64,000 nucleotides of DNA. Source: JACQFZ01 sp041485885 (GTDB lineage: Bacteria > Pseudomonadota > Gammaproteobacteria > Acidiferrobacterales > Sulfurifustaceae). Numbering within the stretch: the stretch's first letter is position 1; the number at the start of each line of letters is the position of its first letter. Positions 1 through 8,788 of this stretch are shown here, in pieces. Both the position numbers and the translations under genes were made by a program. Below the pieces are notes generated by a model. The model did not search any database, was not told the DNA's origin, and was given only the letters and a program-made list of their open reading frames with translations. The stretch spans positions 1-64,000 of the forward strand of contig JBGPKL010000013.1 in NCBI GenBank assembly GCA_041485885.1, read 5' to 3'.

Positions 1-140
1 GCTCAACAACAAGATCCGCGTCCTGCAGCGTCGTGCATACGGTCTGCGCGACGAGGAATACCTGCGGCTCAAGATACTGACATGCATGTTGCCGGTGCTC
101 TAAAGTGATCGAAATCACCCACACGATTTCACGAAGACCC
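1..140 (+). mobile_element. Right end of an ISL3-family insertion sequence (partial)
   Basis: The transposase C-terminus at 2-103 is followed by about 37 bases ending near 140 that read, on the minus strand, GGGGTCTTCGTGAAATCGTG, which looks like an ISL3-type terminal inverted repeat. The homology of the flanking gene resumes at about 146, placing the element boundary near 140-146. The left end and the target-site duplication are outside the window, so the boundary is inferred from where the neighbouring reading frame changes character. Confidence 0.65.
2..103 (+). CDS. ISL3-family transposase, C-terminal end (5' end outside window)
   Basis: Only the last 33 codons and the TAA stop are inside the window. 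The readable peptide includes KIRVLQRRAYGLRDEEYLRL, a C-terminal signature I recognise from ISL3 (IS204/IS1001/IS1165) DDE transposases, which move the element by cut-and-paste or replicative transposition. The stop is followed closely by the presumed terminal repeat, the normal arrangement for these elements. Whether the enzyme is intact cannot be judged from this fragment. Confidence 0.75.
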   Translation, partial: LNNKIRVLQRRAYGLRDEEYLRLKILTCMLPVL

Positions 141-614
141 CATTTTATGAATGTACCGCGGGCAATTGTCGAAAATCTCGCGCACCGCGACGCGCACGAT
201 GAGTTGTGCGTCGGGATATTCCGCCAGCAACGGATCGTGCGCCTCGATGCGCGCCTCGCCGTTGACGCGCAGGCGTAGCTGTTTTTCGAAGTCGATGAAA
301 AGCATTCCGACCTGTCCGACATCGAGCACGTTCCCCATGGACAAATACATGCCGTTGCCGTTGTAGCTCGGAAACGCGAGCGTTGCATCGTCGACGACGC
401 GGACGAACCCCGGATCGCCGCCCTTGTACGAGCAGTTCACCCGCCCGCGCTTGTCCACACTTGCGAGAAAAAACATATCCATGCGTTCGATGAATTCGCG
501 ATCTCCCGGCTGAAGCCGATCATGCACCAGCGCTTCTTCCAGGCGATCGGCAAGCCGGCGCGTATCGAATTGGTCTTGCAGTTGTCGGTGATTTTCACCG
601 TAAATGTTGGACAT
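129..614 (-). pseudogene. Pyridoxamine 5'-phosphate oxidase-fold protein, C-terminus lost to the IS
   Basis: The 161-residue frame is a flavin-type PPOX split-barrel protein: residues 40-120 carry FFLASVDKRGRVNCSYKGGD and a TLAFPSYNGNGMYLS segment, typical of general-stress flavin-binding proteins related to PNPOx. Family members normally continue for some 15-25 residues after CPRYIH; here the frame runs into MGSS and a stop that lie within the insertion-sequence end. The start at 614 gives MSNIYGENHR, which fits family N-termini. What is lost is the extreme C-terminus, so residual folding is possible, but I annotate it as IS-truncated. Confidence 0.75.
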
Positions 615-663
615 CGGTGTTCTCCAAAATCGTCGTGGCTACCGCCGCGCGTTGACGAGCGCG

Positions 664-1671
664 CTACTCGATCATTCCGAGCCGCCCGTTATGGCTGCCC
701 ATGTACCAGTAGCGGCCCTTCGCGTCGATGATCGCTTTGCGAATACCGACGTTCGAGGACGGCAGCTTGATGACGCGGAACGCTTCGGTCTTCGGATCGA
801 ACAGCGCCACCGTGTCGGTGTGGATCTCGTTCGCCCACACGCGCCCGGCGCCGTCGACCACCACGGCGTAGGGTCCGCCGGACATGCCGGCCGGCATCGC
901 GTATTGTTTGACGATCTTCACTTCGCGCGGATCGACTTTAATTAGTTTGCCGTTGTTGTAACCACTAACCCAGAGCATACCGTCAGGCGCGACCGCCATG
1001 CGCCGCGGCGCTGAGCTCGCGCTGGTGTCGAGATCGGTGATCTTGCCGGTCGCGGGATCGAGGCGCCCAAGCTTGTTGATGCCCATGCGACAGAACCACA
1101 CGTAGCCTTGTTTGTCGACGGCGACGCCGTAAGGGCGCCCGGAGGTTTCGTACTCCGTGATTTTCCCCGACGCACGATCGAGGCGGCCGATCCGATTGCC
1201 GCCTTGCACGCTGAACCAGATGATGCCCTTGTCGTCGATCACGAGCGTATGCGGATCGTCGCCCGACGGCGCCTTATGCTCGATCACTTTCCCGGTTTTG
1301 GGATCGAGCTGCCCGATCGTGCCGTTGCCGTTGCCGGTGTACCAGACGATGCCGCTGCTATCGACCAGCAATCCGTGCGGTCGCGCGCCGCGCGGCAAAT
1401 CCCATTCGTTGAACTTCTCGGTCTTGGTGTCGAAGCGGGCGATCTTGTTGCCGTTCATGACGCTGATGTAGATATTGCCGTCCGGTCCCGGCGCCGGATC
1501 GCGTGCGAAGTTCGGCGTCGGCACCGGCCACTCGCTGACTTTGCCCGTCACTTGCGGCAACGCGCCGGGAACGATGCCGTAGTTGCTGCCGCCCGCGGCC
1601 GCCGTGAGCGAAATCGCGGAAGCGATGACGGCAGCAGCGCCGAGGAGAGCAACTCTTGCTGACCGAAACAT
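664..1671 (-). CDS. Virginiamycin B lyase-like / NHL-type beta-propeller protein, exported
   Basis: A 335-residue protein with an N-terminal signal peptide (MFRSARVALLGAAAVIASAI) followed by six or seven repeats of the type DGNIYISVMNGNKIARFD and GIVWYTGNGNGTIGQLDPKT, the blade pattern of Vgb/SMP-30-like propellers. Vgb cleaves streptogramin B; most chromosomal relatives have no proven substrate, so a lyase role is not claimed. The start at 1671 is preferred over the longer frame because GGGGG precedes it at normal spacing and the signal peptide begins there. It is divergent from the GNAT gene at 1886 and probably periplasmic. Confidence 0.8.
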   Translation of the reverse strand: MFRSARVALLGAAAVIASAISLTAAAGGSNYGIVPGALPQVTGKVSEWPVPTPNFARDPAPGPDGNIYISVMNGNKIARFDTKTEKFNEWDLPRGARPHGLLVDSSGIVWYTGNGNGTIGQLDPKTGKVIEHKAPSGDDPHTLVIDDKGIIWFSVQGGNRIGRLDRASGKITEYETSGRPYGVAVDKQGYVWFCRMGINKLGRLDPATGKITDLDTSASSAPRRMAVAPDGMLWVSGYNNGKLIKVDPREVKIVKQYAMPAGMSGGPYAVVVDGAGRVWANEIHTDTVALFDPKTEAFRVIKLPSSNVGIRKAIIDAKGRYWYMGSHNGRLGMIE

Positions 1672-1885
1672 AAAACCCCCTGTGCCTAAGGACCTATTCT
1701 TTCCGTGTCGGTTCATTATCCCCGCGCATCCGATGTGGTGCGAGCGCGTCCTCGGTTGCACTGAAACGATCGGGCGTGCCGCGATCGTGCGGGCTGAACG
1801 CTGCATTCTCCGGGGAAATCGTCGTCGCCCCGATGCACCGGCGCTGGCACAAGTTCTGCTCATGCTTGGGCCGAGGAGGTTCCTC

Positions 1886-2566
1886 ATGTCCACCGAACCG
1901 ACGATTGCGAGAGACCGATCCGCCGTGCGGCGTAACACGCGCGGCGCGCGCGCTCAGGCGTCATCGGACCAGCAGGTCCAAGACGCGAGCGCCGCCAACC
2001 GAGGGGGCGAGGTGCGTCTGTCCGACGTTCCGGTTCTCCCCGCGCGCGATGAGGACATTCCCGCGATCGCCGGTATCTACGCCTACCACGTGCGCAACGG
2101 CCTGGCGTCGTTCGAAACCGAGCCGCCCACGCTGAAAGAGATGGGTCAGCCGCGCATCGAGCTGCGCTCGAACGGCTTTCCCTATCTGGTCGCGTTTTGC
2201 AATGATCGACTCGTTGGCTACGCCTATGCCGGTCCCCATCGCGAGCGGCGCGCCTATCGGTTCACCGTCGAGGACTCTATATATATGGATCCGACCTATG
2301 TTGGCAAAGGCATAGGCCGCATTCTGCTCGATGCGTTGGTCCACGAAAGCGAGCTGCGCGGCTTTCGCCAGATGATCGCGGTGATCGGCGACAGCGGCAA
2401 TCAGGCCTCGATAAAGTTGCACGCGAGTTGTGGTTTCGCGATGATCGGTACTTTTCCTGCGGTCGGCTTCAAGCACGGCCGCTGGGTCGATACGGTGTTG
2501 ATGCAACGATCTCTCGGCAACGCCGACCACACGCTTCCCGAGTCGAACGACGCGAAATTCTATTAA
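1886..2566 (+). CDS. GNAT acetyltransferase, phosphinothricin N-acetyltransferase type
   Basis: A 226-residue protein whose last 170 residues are a GNAT domain: IPAIAGIYAYHVRNGLASFE at the start, YVGKGIGRILLDALV as the acetyl-CoA pyrophosphate loop, and GFRQMIAVIGDSGNQASIKL followed by a GFKHGRWVDTVLMQR tail, all as in the Pat/Bar/MddA subfamily that acetylates phosphinothricin or methionine sulfone. The first 50 residues are low-complexity and not part of the fold, so a later start is possible; 1886 is chosen for the GAGGAGG just upstream. Its stop overlaps by four bases the stop of the convergent gene at 2563. Confidence 0.8.
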   Translation: MSTEPTIARDRSAVRRNTRGARAQASSDQQVQDASAANRGGEVRLSDVPVLPARDEDIPAIAGIYAYHVRNGLASFETEPPTLKEMGQPRIELRSNGFPYLVAFCNDRLVGYAYAGPHRERRAYRFTVEDSIYMDPTYVGKGIGRILLDALVHESELRGFRQMIAVIGDSGNQASIKLHASCGFAMIGTFPAVGFKHGRWVDTVLMQRSLGNADHTLPESNDAKFY

Positions 2567-3051
2567 CGCTCCAGCCCGAGCCGTTTATGCCAGTCGGCAA
2601 TCGACTCGTTCGGGTATTCGTCGAATTTCTGGTCGCGCGGCCCGGCGTGCACTTCCACCCAGGGCGCCTTCGACCCCAACATCAGGTGCGTGCGCTCCGG
2701 AGGCGTCGGCAGCTCGGTATCGATCGCCGAGGCGAACGGGTGTATCAGCTCCGGCCAACCGGGATCCCATACCCAAAGGGCGCTGCCACATCTTTTGCAG
2801 AAGCTTCGCTGCGCCGTGCTTTCTTTCAATTCGCCGGTCTCGTCGTCCGGTAGTTTCGCCTGGTACACGGTGATGTGCTCCATTCCCTCGACGCTGAGCG
2901 TGTCCGCGTCGCCCTCCAAGTTGATCCCATAGCCGCCCGCGCCGGCCGTTTTACGGCAGATCGAGCAATAGCAGAGGTTGAACGGATACGGGTGCGCCGA
3001 GTACGCCGTAAACGTCACGCTACCGCAGTGACACGAGCCTTTGAGTTCCAT
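2563..3051 (-). CDS. GFA-family (glutathione-dependent formaldehyde-activating enzyme/CENP-V fold) protein
   Basis: A 162-residue zinc protein with the GFA cysteine pattern: C7-x-C9, C27-x-C29-x2-C32 and C85-x2-C88, with GSCHCGSVTF at the N-terminus and CSICRKTAGAGGYG in the middle. The family fold carries structural and catalytic zinc and includes the S-hydroxymethylglutathione synthase described for Gfa, though spontaneous adduct formation has been argued, so the substrate here is unknown. Start 3051 has GAGG at a normal distance; the in-frame extension upstream is not conserved-looking. Confidence 0.85.
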   Translation of the reverse strand: MELKGSCHCGSVTFTAYSAHPYPFNLCYCSICRKTAGAGGYGINLEGDADTLSVEGMEHITVYQAKLPDDETGELKESTAQRSFCKRCGSALWVWDPGWPELIHPFASAIDTELPTPPERTHLMLGSKAPWVEVHAGPRDQKFDEYPNESIADWHKRLGLER

Positions 3052-3136
3052 CGGAACCTCCGAAATAGTCGGCGACGCGACGCACCGGCCGAGGATATAT
3101 AGAATTTCACTATTCCATTGTCGCAGCAACCGGCGG

Positions 3137-3553
3137 ATGAATCGGTTGGAAATACGGGCGTATCGCAACGAAGATCTGCCGCTGCTTGAGGATCTCGTCT
3201 ATCAGCTGCACGAACAACTGCGACGCTTCGACGCGTACTTGCCGCCGGCCAATGAGATTATCGACGGTTACGTCGTGTACCTGCTCGGCACGAGCACCGC
3301 GACGTCCGGTACATTTTTTGTCGCGGAGGCAGACGACCGCATCGTCGGGTACCTTTGCCTATTCGGCTTGGTATCGCCGCCCGAGCCCGATCAATATCCC
3401 GACAAGTACGCCGCGGTCGCCGATATCTACGTGCTGCCCGAATATCAAGATCGGGGAATCGGAGGCGCGCTCATGCAAAGCGCGGAAGACTGCTCACCGC
3501 GCTGTTACTGGCGAACGCCGGTGAACTCCGTGTCTCCCATCATGGTGCTGTAA
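3137..3553 (+). pseudogene. GNAT acetyltransferase, truncated after the acetyl-CoA loop
   Basis: The frame starts MNRLEIRAYRNEDLPLLEDL and reaches the expected beta-strand 4 and acetyl-CoA loop, ADIYVLPEYQDRGIGGALM, at about residues 100-120. It then leaves the family pattern: the last 20 residues (through PVNSVSPIMVL) do not resemble a GNAT C-terminus and overlap the convergent gene at 3505. About 40-50 residues, including strands 6-7, are missing. The join sits at about 3485-3500, most simply a deletion that fused this gene to the end of its neighbour. Confidence 0.7.
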
Positions 3554-3801
3554 GTCCCCTTTATCATGTTACCGTCGACTTTCGCGCTGAACGACACCGG
3601 AAAACTTCCCATCGGTGTCGAAACTTTTGCGCTGAAGCTCACGCTCGCGCCATCGACCTTTAGCCCTTCGAGCGGTGCAGTACCGTTGGCGCCGGCCAAG
3701 GCCCCGCTGTAGGAGTTGTTCTCGTTCTTTATCGTGAGCAACGGCGTTTGCACGCCGAACGGCGTGTTCATCGTCAGCTTCCAATTTCCAGGTACGCTCA
3801 T
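3505..3801 (-). CDS. Conserved small beta-rich protein, last gene of the fad operon
   Basis: A 98-residue protein without signal peptide or membrane segment. It has alternating glycine-rich beta strands: GNWKLTMNTPFGVQTPLLTI near the start and GTYSTMMGDTEFTGVRQ at the end. I recognise it only as a conserved hypothetical often found near acyl-CoA genes. It begins 41 bases after the fadD stop, so it is probably co-transcribed with the beta-oxidation genes. A small lipocalin-like or ligand-binding barrel is a guess from strand pattern, not evidence of function. Confidence 0.7.
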   Translation of the reverse strand: MSVPGNWKLTMNTPFGVQTPLLTIKNENNSYSGALAGANGTAPLEGLKVDGASVSFSAKVSTPMGSFPVSFSAKVDGNMIKGTYSTMMGDTEFTGVRQ

Positions 3802-3842
3802 CGTCGTTCTCCTTGATTCGAGATTGATATTCAGCGGTAGCG

Positions 3843-5621
3843 CTATCCGCCTTTGCCCATTTCCTTCAGCGCTTGCGCGCGCAAATCTTTGCGCAGCACC
3901 TTGCCGATCGGCGTCTTCGGCAGATCCGCACGGAACACGATCTGCTTCGGGATCTTGTAGGGCGTGAGATATTTGCGGCAGTGCTCGCGCACGGCTTCCT
4001 CGGTGAGGCCCGGATCGCGCTTGACCACATAAGCGCGCACCGCCTCACCGGTGTCGTCATCCGGCACGCCGACCACGCCGGCTTCGAGCACGCCGGGATG
4101 CTTCACGATCGCATCCTCGACCTCGGTCGGATAAACGTTAAAGCCGGAGATGATCGCCATGTCCTTTTTGCGATCGACGATGTAGAAAAAGCCGTCCGCA
4201 TCCATGCGCGCGATGTCGCCGGTGTAGAGCCATCCGTCCTTGATCACGTTCGCGGTTTCCTCGGGCTGTTGCCAATAGCCCTGCATGACCTGCGGGCCTT
4301 TGACGATCAGCTCGCCTTGTTCGCCGACCGCTACGGCGTTGCCTTCTTCATCCACGATGCGCACTAGCGTGCTCGCGAACGGGATGCCGATGCTGCCGAT
4401 TTTGTCCAAGCCGTCGACCGGCGTCGAGGTGACGCTTGGGCTGGTTTCGGTCAGACCGTAGCCTTGATACATGCGGAAGCCGGTTACCTGCTGCCAGCGC
4501 TGCGCGACCGCGTCTTGGACGGCGGCGCCGCCGCCGACGGTGACTTTCATGTCCTTCGGCGGGTTGTTGCGAAACCATTCCTCGTTGAGCAGACCGACGA
4601 ACAGCGTGTTAACCCCGGTCATGAAGCGGAAGTTGAACTTCTCGAACGCCGGCTTCAGATTCGAGATCGGTCGCGGCGAGGGGATGAGCACGTTGTGTCC
4701 GCCGACGCGGTATATCACCGCGCTCACTCCCATCGCGAAGATGTGATACATCGGCAGCGGCGTGAGCGACGTGCGGTTGTCTTCGAGCTGGTCTTGCAAA
4801 TTGTTAAACGCCTGCACGACGTTCGATACCAAGTTGCGATGCGTCAGCATCGCGCCCTTGGGTCGGCCGGTGGTGCCGCCGGTGTACTGCAGCGCGAGTA
4901 AGTCGTCCAGACCGACATCGAGCGAGGCGACCGATCGTCCCTTTGCCAACTGCTTGGCGCCGAGCTTTAGCGCGTGCGCGAACGACTGCGCGGGGACGGC
5001 ATTTTTCGGAATCATCTTCCTCCGTCGCTGTACCAGCTTCACGATGAACCGCGGCACCGCGGGAAACAGTTCCACGACGCTGTTGATGAGAACCGTCTTG
5101 ACTTGGCCGTTCGGAATGACGGCCGCCAGCTTGTCCGCGAACATGTCGATGATGAGGAGCAGCTTCGCGCCCGAGTCGTTCAGCGCGAACTCCATTTCCG
5201 GCACCGTGTACAACGGATTGAGATTGACGATCACGCAGCCCGCTTTGGCGGCGCCGAACAGAAAGATCGGGTAAGCGAGACAATTCGGGCTTTGAATCGC
5301 GACGCGATCGCCTTTCTGCAGGCCGAGCTCGAAGCGCAAGTACGCGGCGAACTCATCCGTCATCCGATCGACTTGGGCGTAGGTCAGCGTGCCGGTGGTT
5401 CCGGTTGGCAAGCAAGTGGTGAACGCGGGAGAGGCCGCGAACTCGCGACTCGCCTTAGCAACCAGGTCGCCCAAGTTCTTATAGGTAATCTCATCGAGGT
5501 CGGCCTTGCTGCTGCCCATGTAGTGCTTGAGCCACGGGCGCGAATCGTACGCCTGAAATCCCGACTTCTGCGTCTGCTTGGACGCGGACAATTTGGTTTT
5601 GTCGACCGTAGTCTCTTTCAT
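3843..5621 (-). CDS. fadD: Long-chain fatty acid--CoA ligase
   Basis: A 592-residue ANL-superfamily adenylating enzyme that activates fatty acids to acyl-CoA through an acyl-AMP. Seen: the P-loop LQYTGGTTGRPKGAMLTHRN in the first half, GYGLTETSP (A5), GWLYTGDIARMD (A7), DRKKDMAIISGFNVYPTEVE (A8) and the C-terminal catalytic lysine in PIGKVLRKDLR (A10). Length and order match FadD. The start has GGAGGAG immediately upstream. It lies 63 bases after the acyl-CoA dehydrogenase gene in the minus-strand beta-oxidation operon and supplies its substrate. Confidence 0.93.
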   Translation of the reverse strand: MKETTVDKTKLSASKQTQKSGFQAYDSRPWLKHYMGSSKADLDEITYKNLGDLVAKASREFAASPAFTTCLPTGTTGTLTYAQVDRMTDEFAAYLRFELGLQKGDRVAIQSPNCLAYPIFLFGAAKAGCVIVNLNPLYTVPEMEFALNDSGAKLLLIIDMFADKLAAVIPNGQVKTVLINSVVELFPAVPRFIVKLVQRRRKMIPKNAVPAQSFAHALKLGAKQLAKGRSVASLDVGLDDLLALQYTGGTTGRPKGAMLTHRNLVSNVVQAFNNLQDQLEDNRTSLTPLPMYHIFAMGVSAVIYRVGGHNVLIPSPRPISNLKPAFEKFNFRFMTGVNTLFVGLLNEEWFRNNPPKDMKVTVGGGAAVQDAVAQRWQQVTGFRMYQGYGLTETSPSVTSTPVDGLDKIGSIGIPFASTLVRIVDEEGNAVAVGEQGELIVKGPQVMQGYWQQPEETANVIKDGWLYTGDIARMDADGFFYIVDRKKDMAIISGFNVYPTEVEDAIVKHPGVLEAGVVGVPDDDTGEAVRAYVVKRDPGLTEEAVREHCRKYLTPYKIPKQIVFRADLPKTPIGKVLRKDLRAQALKEMGKGG

Positions 5622-5684
5622 CGCTTCTCTCCTCCACGTGCAATGGTCGTCGGTGTCGATATCTTGTGTTGTGTCACTGGTGCC

Positions 5685-7493
5685 TTACGCGTCGATCAAA
5701 AAGTCGGCTTCGTTGATATCCATCAGGTTGCCCGCGCCGGACTGAATCGCCGCCGCATGGGTCCGCGTGCGCGGCAGTATGCGCTGAAAATAGAAACGCG
5801 CCGTCTGCAGCTTCGCTTTGTAAAAACCTTCTTCCGTCGTTGCGGCGGAAAGTTTTTGCATCGCGACTTGTGCCGCCGCCGCCCAGAAGTAAGCGAGCGT
5901 CACGTAGCCGGAATACATCAAATAGTCTACCGCCGCCGCACCCGCTTCGTCCCTATTTTGCATTGCCGCCATGCCGACTTTCATCGTGAGCTCGCCCCAT
6001 TCCTTATTAAGTAGGCTCAGGGGCTCGATGAAATCCTTGACCGCGGCATTGCCTTCGTTGGCCTGGCAGAATTTGTGGACGAGCGCGGTGAAGATCATGA
6101 GCGCCTGACCTTGGCTGCCGAGTATCTTGCGCCCGAGGAGGTCGAGCGCCTGGATACCGGTCGTGCCTTCGTACATCGTCGAAATGCGCGCGTCGCGCAA
6201 GTTCTGTTCCATCCCCCACTCGGTGATGTAACCGTGCCCGCCGAACACCTGCATGCCGAGATAAGCGGACTCGACGCCGACTTCCGTGAGGAATCCTTTG
6301 GCGATCGGCGTGAGCAAGGCGAGCAACGACTCGGCCTGCATTCTTTCCGCACCATCGGGATGGTGGTGCGCGATGTCGACCTGTTTCCCGCAGAAGTAGA
6401 TCAGCGCGCGCCCGCCTTCGGCGAACGCTTTAGTAGTGAGCAACATGCGCCGCACGTCGGGATGCACGATGATCGGATCGGCCGGTTTGTCCGGCGCCTT
6501 CGGGCCGCTCAACGAGCGCATCTGCAAGCGCTCGCGCGCGTAGCGCGTCGCTTGTTGAAACGCCACCTCGGCGTGCGCCAATCCTTGCGTCGCGGTGCCG
6601 ATGCGCGCCGTGTTCATGAAGGTGAACATGCAGTTCAAGCCCTTGTTCGGCGGACCGATCAAGAATCCGGTGGCGCCGTCGAAGTTGAGCAGCGCGGTTG
6701 CATTACCATGAATGCCCATCTTGTGCTCGAGCGAGCCGCAGACCACGCGATTGCGCCTCCCGACGCCTCCGTTCGGACTTGGAAGAAACTTCGGCACGAT
6801 GAAAAGCGAAATGCCCTTGGTGCCGGCCGGCGCGCCGGATAGCCGCGCGAGCACGATATGGACGATGTTCTCCGCCATGTCGTGCTCGCCGGAAGAAATG
6901 AAAATTTTCGTGCCGGTGATTTTGCAGCTGCCGTCGGCTTGCGGCTCGGCTTTCGTGCGCAGCAGACCGAGGTCGGAGCCGCAGTGCGGCTCGGTCAAGC
7001 ACATGGTCCCGGTCCACTGTCCCGACGTCAGCTTGGATAGATAAATATTTTTCTGGTCAGCCGTGCCGTGCGTCTCGATCGTCCGCTTCGCGCCGTTGGA
7101 TAGTCCCGGGTACATGGCCCACGCCCAATTCGCTTGGCCGATCATCTCGCCGAGCGAGAAGCCGAGCGACTCGGGCAATCCTTGTCCGCCGTACTCGGGC
7201 GATGATGCGAGGCTGGCCCAGCCGCCGTCGACGTACTGCCGATAGGCTTCCTTGAAGCCGGTCGGCGTTTTCACGACACCGCCTTCGCTCCAGGTGCAGC
7301 CTTCCAGATCGCCGACGCGATTCAGCGGCGCCAGCACCTCTTCGGCGAACTTGGCGCCTTCTTGGAGCACGCTGCGGACGAGATCCGGCGTCGCCTCCGC
7401 GCAGCCGGGCAGATTCTTGTAGTGCTCGGGAAAACCTAAGAGCTCGTCGCGCACGAACAGAATGTCACGCAGCGGGGCTTTGTATGCGGGCAT
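5685..7493 (-). CDS. Acyl-CoA dehydrogenase with C-terminal extension (DmdC/FadE-like)
   Basis: A 602-residue FAD enzyme catalysing the first oxidation of the acyl-CoA cycle. It has an N-terminal cap, the FAD-contact CLTEPHCGSDLGLLRTKAEP region, and a catalytic glutamate in ARISTMYEGTTGIQALDLLG, followed by a roughly 120-residue C-terminal domain typical of the long DmdC-type dehydrogenases rather than the 380-residue short-chain type. Despite the DmdC annotation often given to this family, operon context points to fatty acyl-CoA substrates. Electrons would pass to ETF; no ETF genes are in the window. Confidence 0.9.
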   Translation of the reverse strand: MPAYKAPLRDILFVRDELLGFPEHYKNLPGCAEATPDLVRSVLQEGAKFAEEVLAPLNRVGDLEGCTWSEGGVVKTPTGFKEAYRQYVDGGWASLASSPEYGGQGLPESLGFSLGEMIGQANWAWAMYPGLSNGAKRTIETHGTADQKNIYLSKLTSGQWTGTMCLTEPHCGSDLGLLRTKAEPQADGSCKITGTKIFISSGEHDMAENIVHIVLARLSGAPAGTKGISLFIVPKFLPSPNGGVGRRNRVVCGSLEHKMGIHGNATALLNFDGATGFLIGPPNKGLNCMFTFMNTARIGTATQGLAHAEVAFQQATRYARERLQMRSLSGPKAPDKPADPIIVHPDVRRMLLTTKAFAEGGRALIYFCGKQVDIAHHHPDGAERMQAESLLALLTPIAKGFLTEVGVESAYLGMQVFGGHGYITEWGMEQNLRDARISTMYEGTTGIQALDLLGRKILGSQGQALMIFTALVHKFCQANEGNAAVKDFIEPLSLLNKEWGELTMKVGMAAMQNRDEAGAAAVDYLMYSGYVTLAYFWAAAAQVAMQKLSAATTEEGFYKAKLQTARFYFQRILPRTRTHAAAIQSGAGNLMDINEADFLIDA

Positions 7494-7565
7494 GGCAGAG
7501 GACCTTTACGATTTGCTCACTTATATTAAGGATGGCTCTAATTTGGACTTTTGCGCGGTCTATCG

Positions 7566-8744
7566 TCACACGACTTCGAATAAGCCCGCGGCTCCCATCC
7601 CGGTACCGACGCACATGGTCACGACGACATACTTGGCTTTGCGGCGCTTACCCTCGATCAGCGCGTGGCCGGTCAGACGCGAGCCGGTCATGCCATACGG
7701 GTGACCGACTGCGATCGCGCCGCCGTTGACGTTCAACCGATCGTCCGGAATGCCGAGCTTGTCGCGGCAATAGATCACCTGCACGGCGAACGCTTCGTTC
7801 AGCTCCCACAAGTCGATATCTTCGACTTTCAAGCCATGGCGCTTCAACAGCTTCGGCACCGCGTACACCGGGCCGACGCCCATCTCATCCGGTTCGCAAC
7901 CCGCGACGGCAAAGCCGCGAAAGATGCCGAGCGGCTTTAAATTGCGCCGCTCCGCTTCCTTCGCGCTCATCAGCACGCAGGCCGATGCGCCATCGGAGAA
8001 TTGGCTGGCGTTGCCGGCGGTGACGACGCCGCCCGGCACCGCCGAGCGAATTTTCGACACCCCTTCGAGCGTGGTATCGGGACGAATGCCTTCGTCCGCC
8101 GACACCGTGACTTTCTTCGTGATCATCGCGCCGGTGCCGGCATCGGTCGCGCCCATGACGGTTTCGAACGGCACGATCTCGTCGTTGAACTTGCCCGCGT
8201 CCCGCGCGGCCGCCGCGCGCTGCTGGCTGCGCACGCCATACTCGTCCTGCTTGTCCTTCGGGATTTTGTAACGCTTGGCGACGATCTCGGCGGTTTGCAG
8301 CATCGTCCAGTACAACTCGGGCTTGTTTTCCTTCAGCCACTCTTCCTGGATGTATTTGGTGTTGACGTTCGCTTGCACGGTCGAGATCGACTCCACGCCG
8401 CCCGCCACCATGATCGGTGCTTTGTCGACGATGATGTGTTGCGCCGCCATGGCGATGGTCTGCAGGCCCGACGAGCAAAAACGATTCACCGTCGCGCCGG
8501 CGACGCTGACCGGAAGGCCGGCGCGGATCGCCGCCATCCGAGCGACGTCGTTGCCCTGCGATGCTTCCGGCAGCGCGCAGCCGAAGATCACATCGTCGAT
8601 CTCGGCGCCCTCGACCTTAGCGCGCTCGACGGCATGTTTGATCGCGTGCGCGGCGAGCGCCGCGCCGTGTGTCATGTTGAAGCCGCCGCGCCACGATTTC
8701 GCGAGCGGCGTGCGGGCGGTTGATACGATCACTACGTCGGTCAT
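7566..8744 (-). CDS. fadA: Acetyl-CoA C-acyltransferase (3-ketoacyl-CoA thiolase)
   Basis: A 392-residue thiolase that performs the final CoA-dependent cleavage of beta-oxidation. The nucleophilic cysteine is C90 in NRFCSSGLQ, the base pair is H348 in AVGHPYGMTGSR and C378 in TMCVGTGMG, all in the expected order and spacing. The gene follows fadB by 44 bases and precedes the dehydrogenase by 72, so FadB and FadA are likely made as partners of the trifunctional complex. Start 8744 gives MTDVVIVSTARTPLAKS, the standard thiolase N-terminus. Confidence 0.93.
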   Translation of the reverse strand: MTDVVIVSTARTPLAKSWRGGFNMTHGAALAAHAIKHAVERAKVEGAEIDDVIFGCALPEASQGNDVARMAAIRAGLPVSVAGATVNRFCSSGLQTIAMAAQHIIVDKAPIMVAGGVESISTVQANVNTKYIQEEWLKENKPELYWTMLQTAEIVAKRYKIPKDKQDEYGVRSQQRAAAARDAGKFNDEIVPFETVMGATDAGTGAMITKKVTVSADEGIRPDTTLEGVSKIRSAVPGGVVTAGNASQFSDGASACVLMSAKEAERRNLKPLGIFRGFAVAGCEPDEMGVGPVYAVPKLLKRHGLKVEDIDLWELNEAFAVQVIYCRDKLGIPDDRLNVNGGAIAVGHPYGMTGSRLTGHALIEGKRRKAKYVVVTMCVGTGMGAAGLFEVV

Positions 8745-8761
8745 GGGTTTCTCCTACTCCC

Positions 8762-8781
8762 AGAGGTGACGTATCACCTCT
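8762..8781 (-). promoter_or_regulatory. Perfect intercistronic hairpin between fadB and fadA
   Basis: AGAGGTGA at 8762-8769 and TCACCTCT at 8774-8781 form an 8-bp stem with a four-base loop. It lies in the 44-base gap, 17 bases upstream of the fadA start on the transcript. There is no T-run, so it is not a standard terminator. It could be an mRNA processing or stability element, or affect fadA translation; this is inference. Confidence 0.5.
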
Positions 8782-8788
8782 TCGAAAA

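Noticed and set aside
4974..6014. Long plus-strand frame opposite fadD and the acyl-CoA dehydrogenase
   Set aside because: It is an antisense shadow of two well-supported genes; its sequence is arginine-rich and lacks family features.
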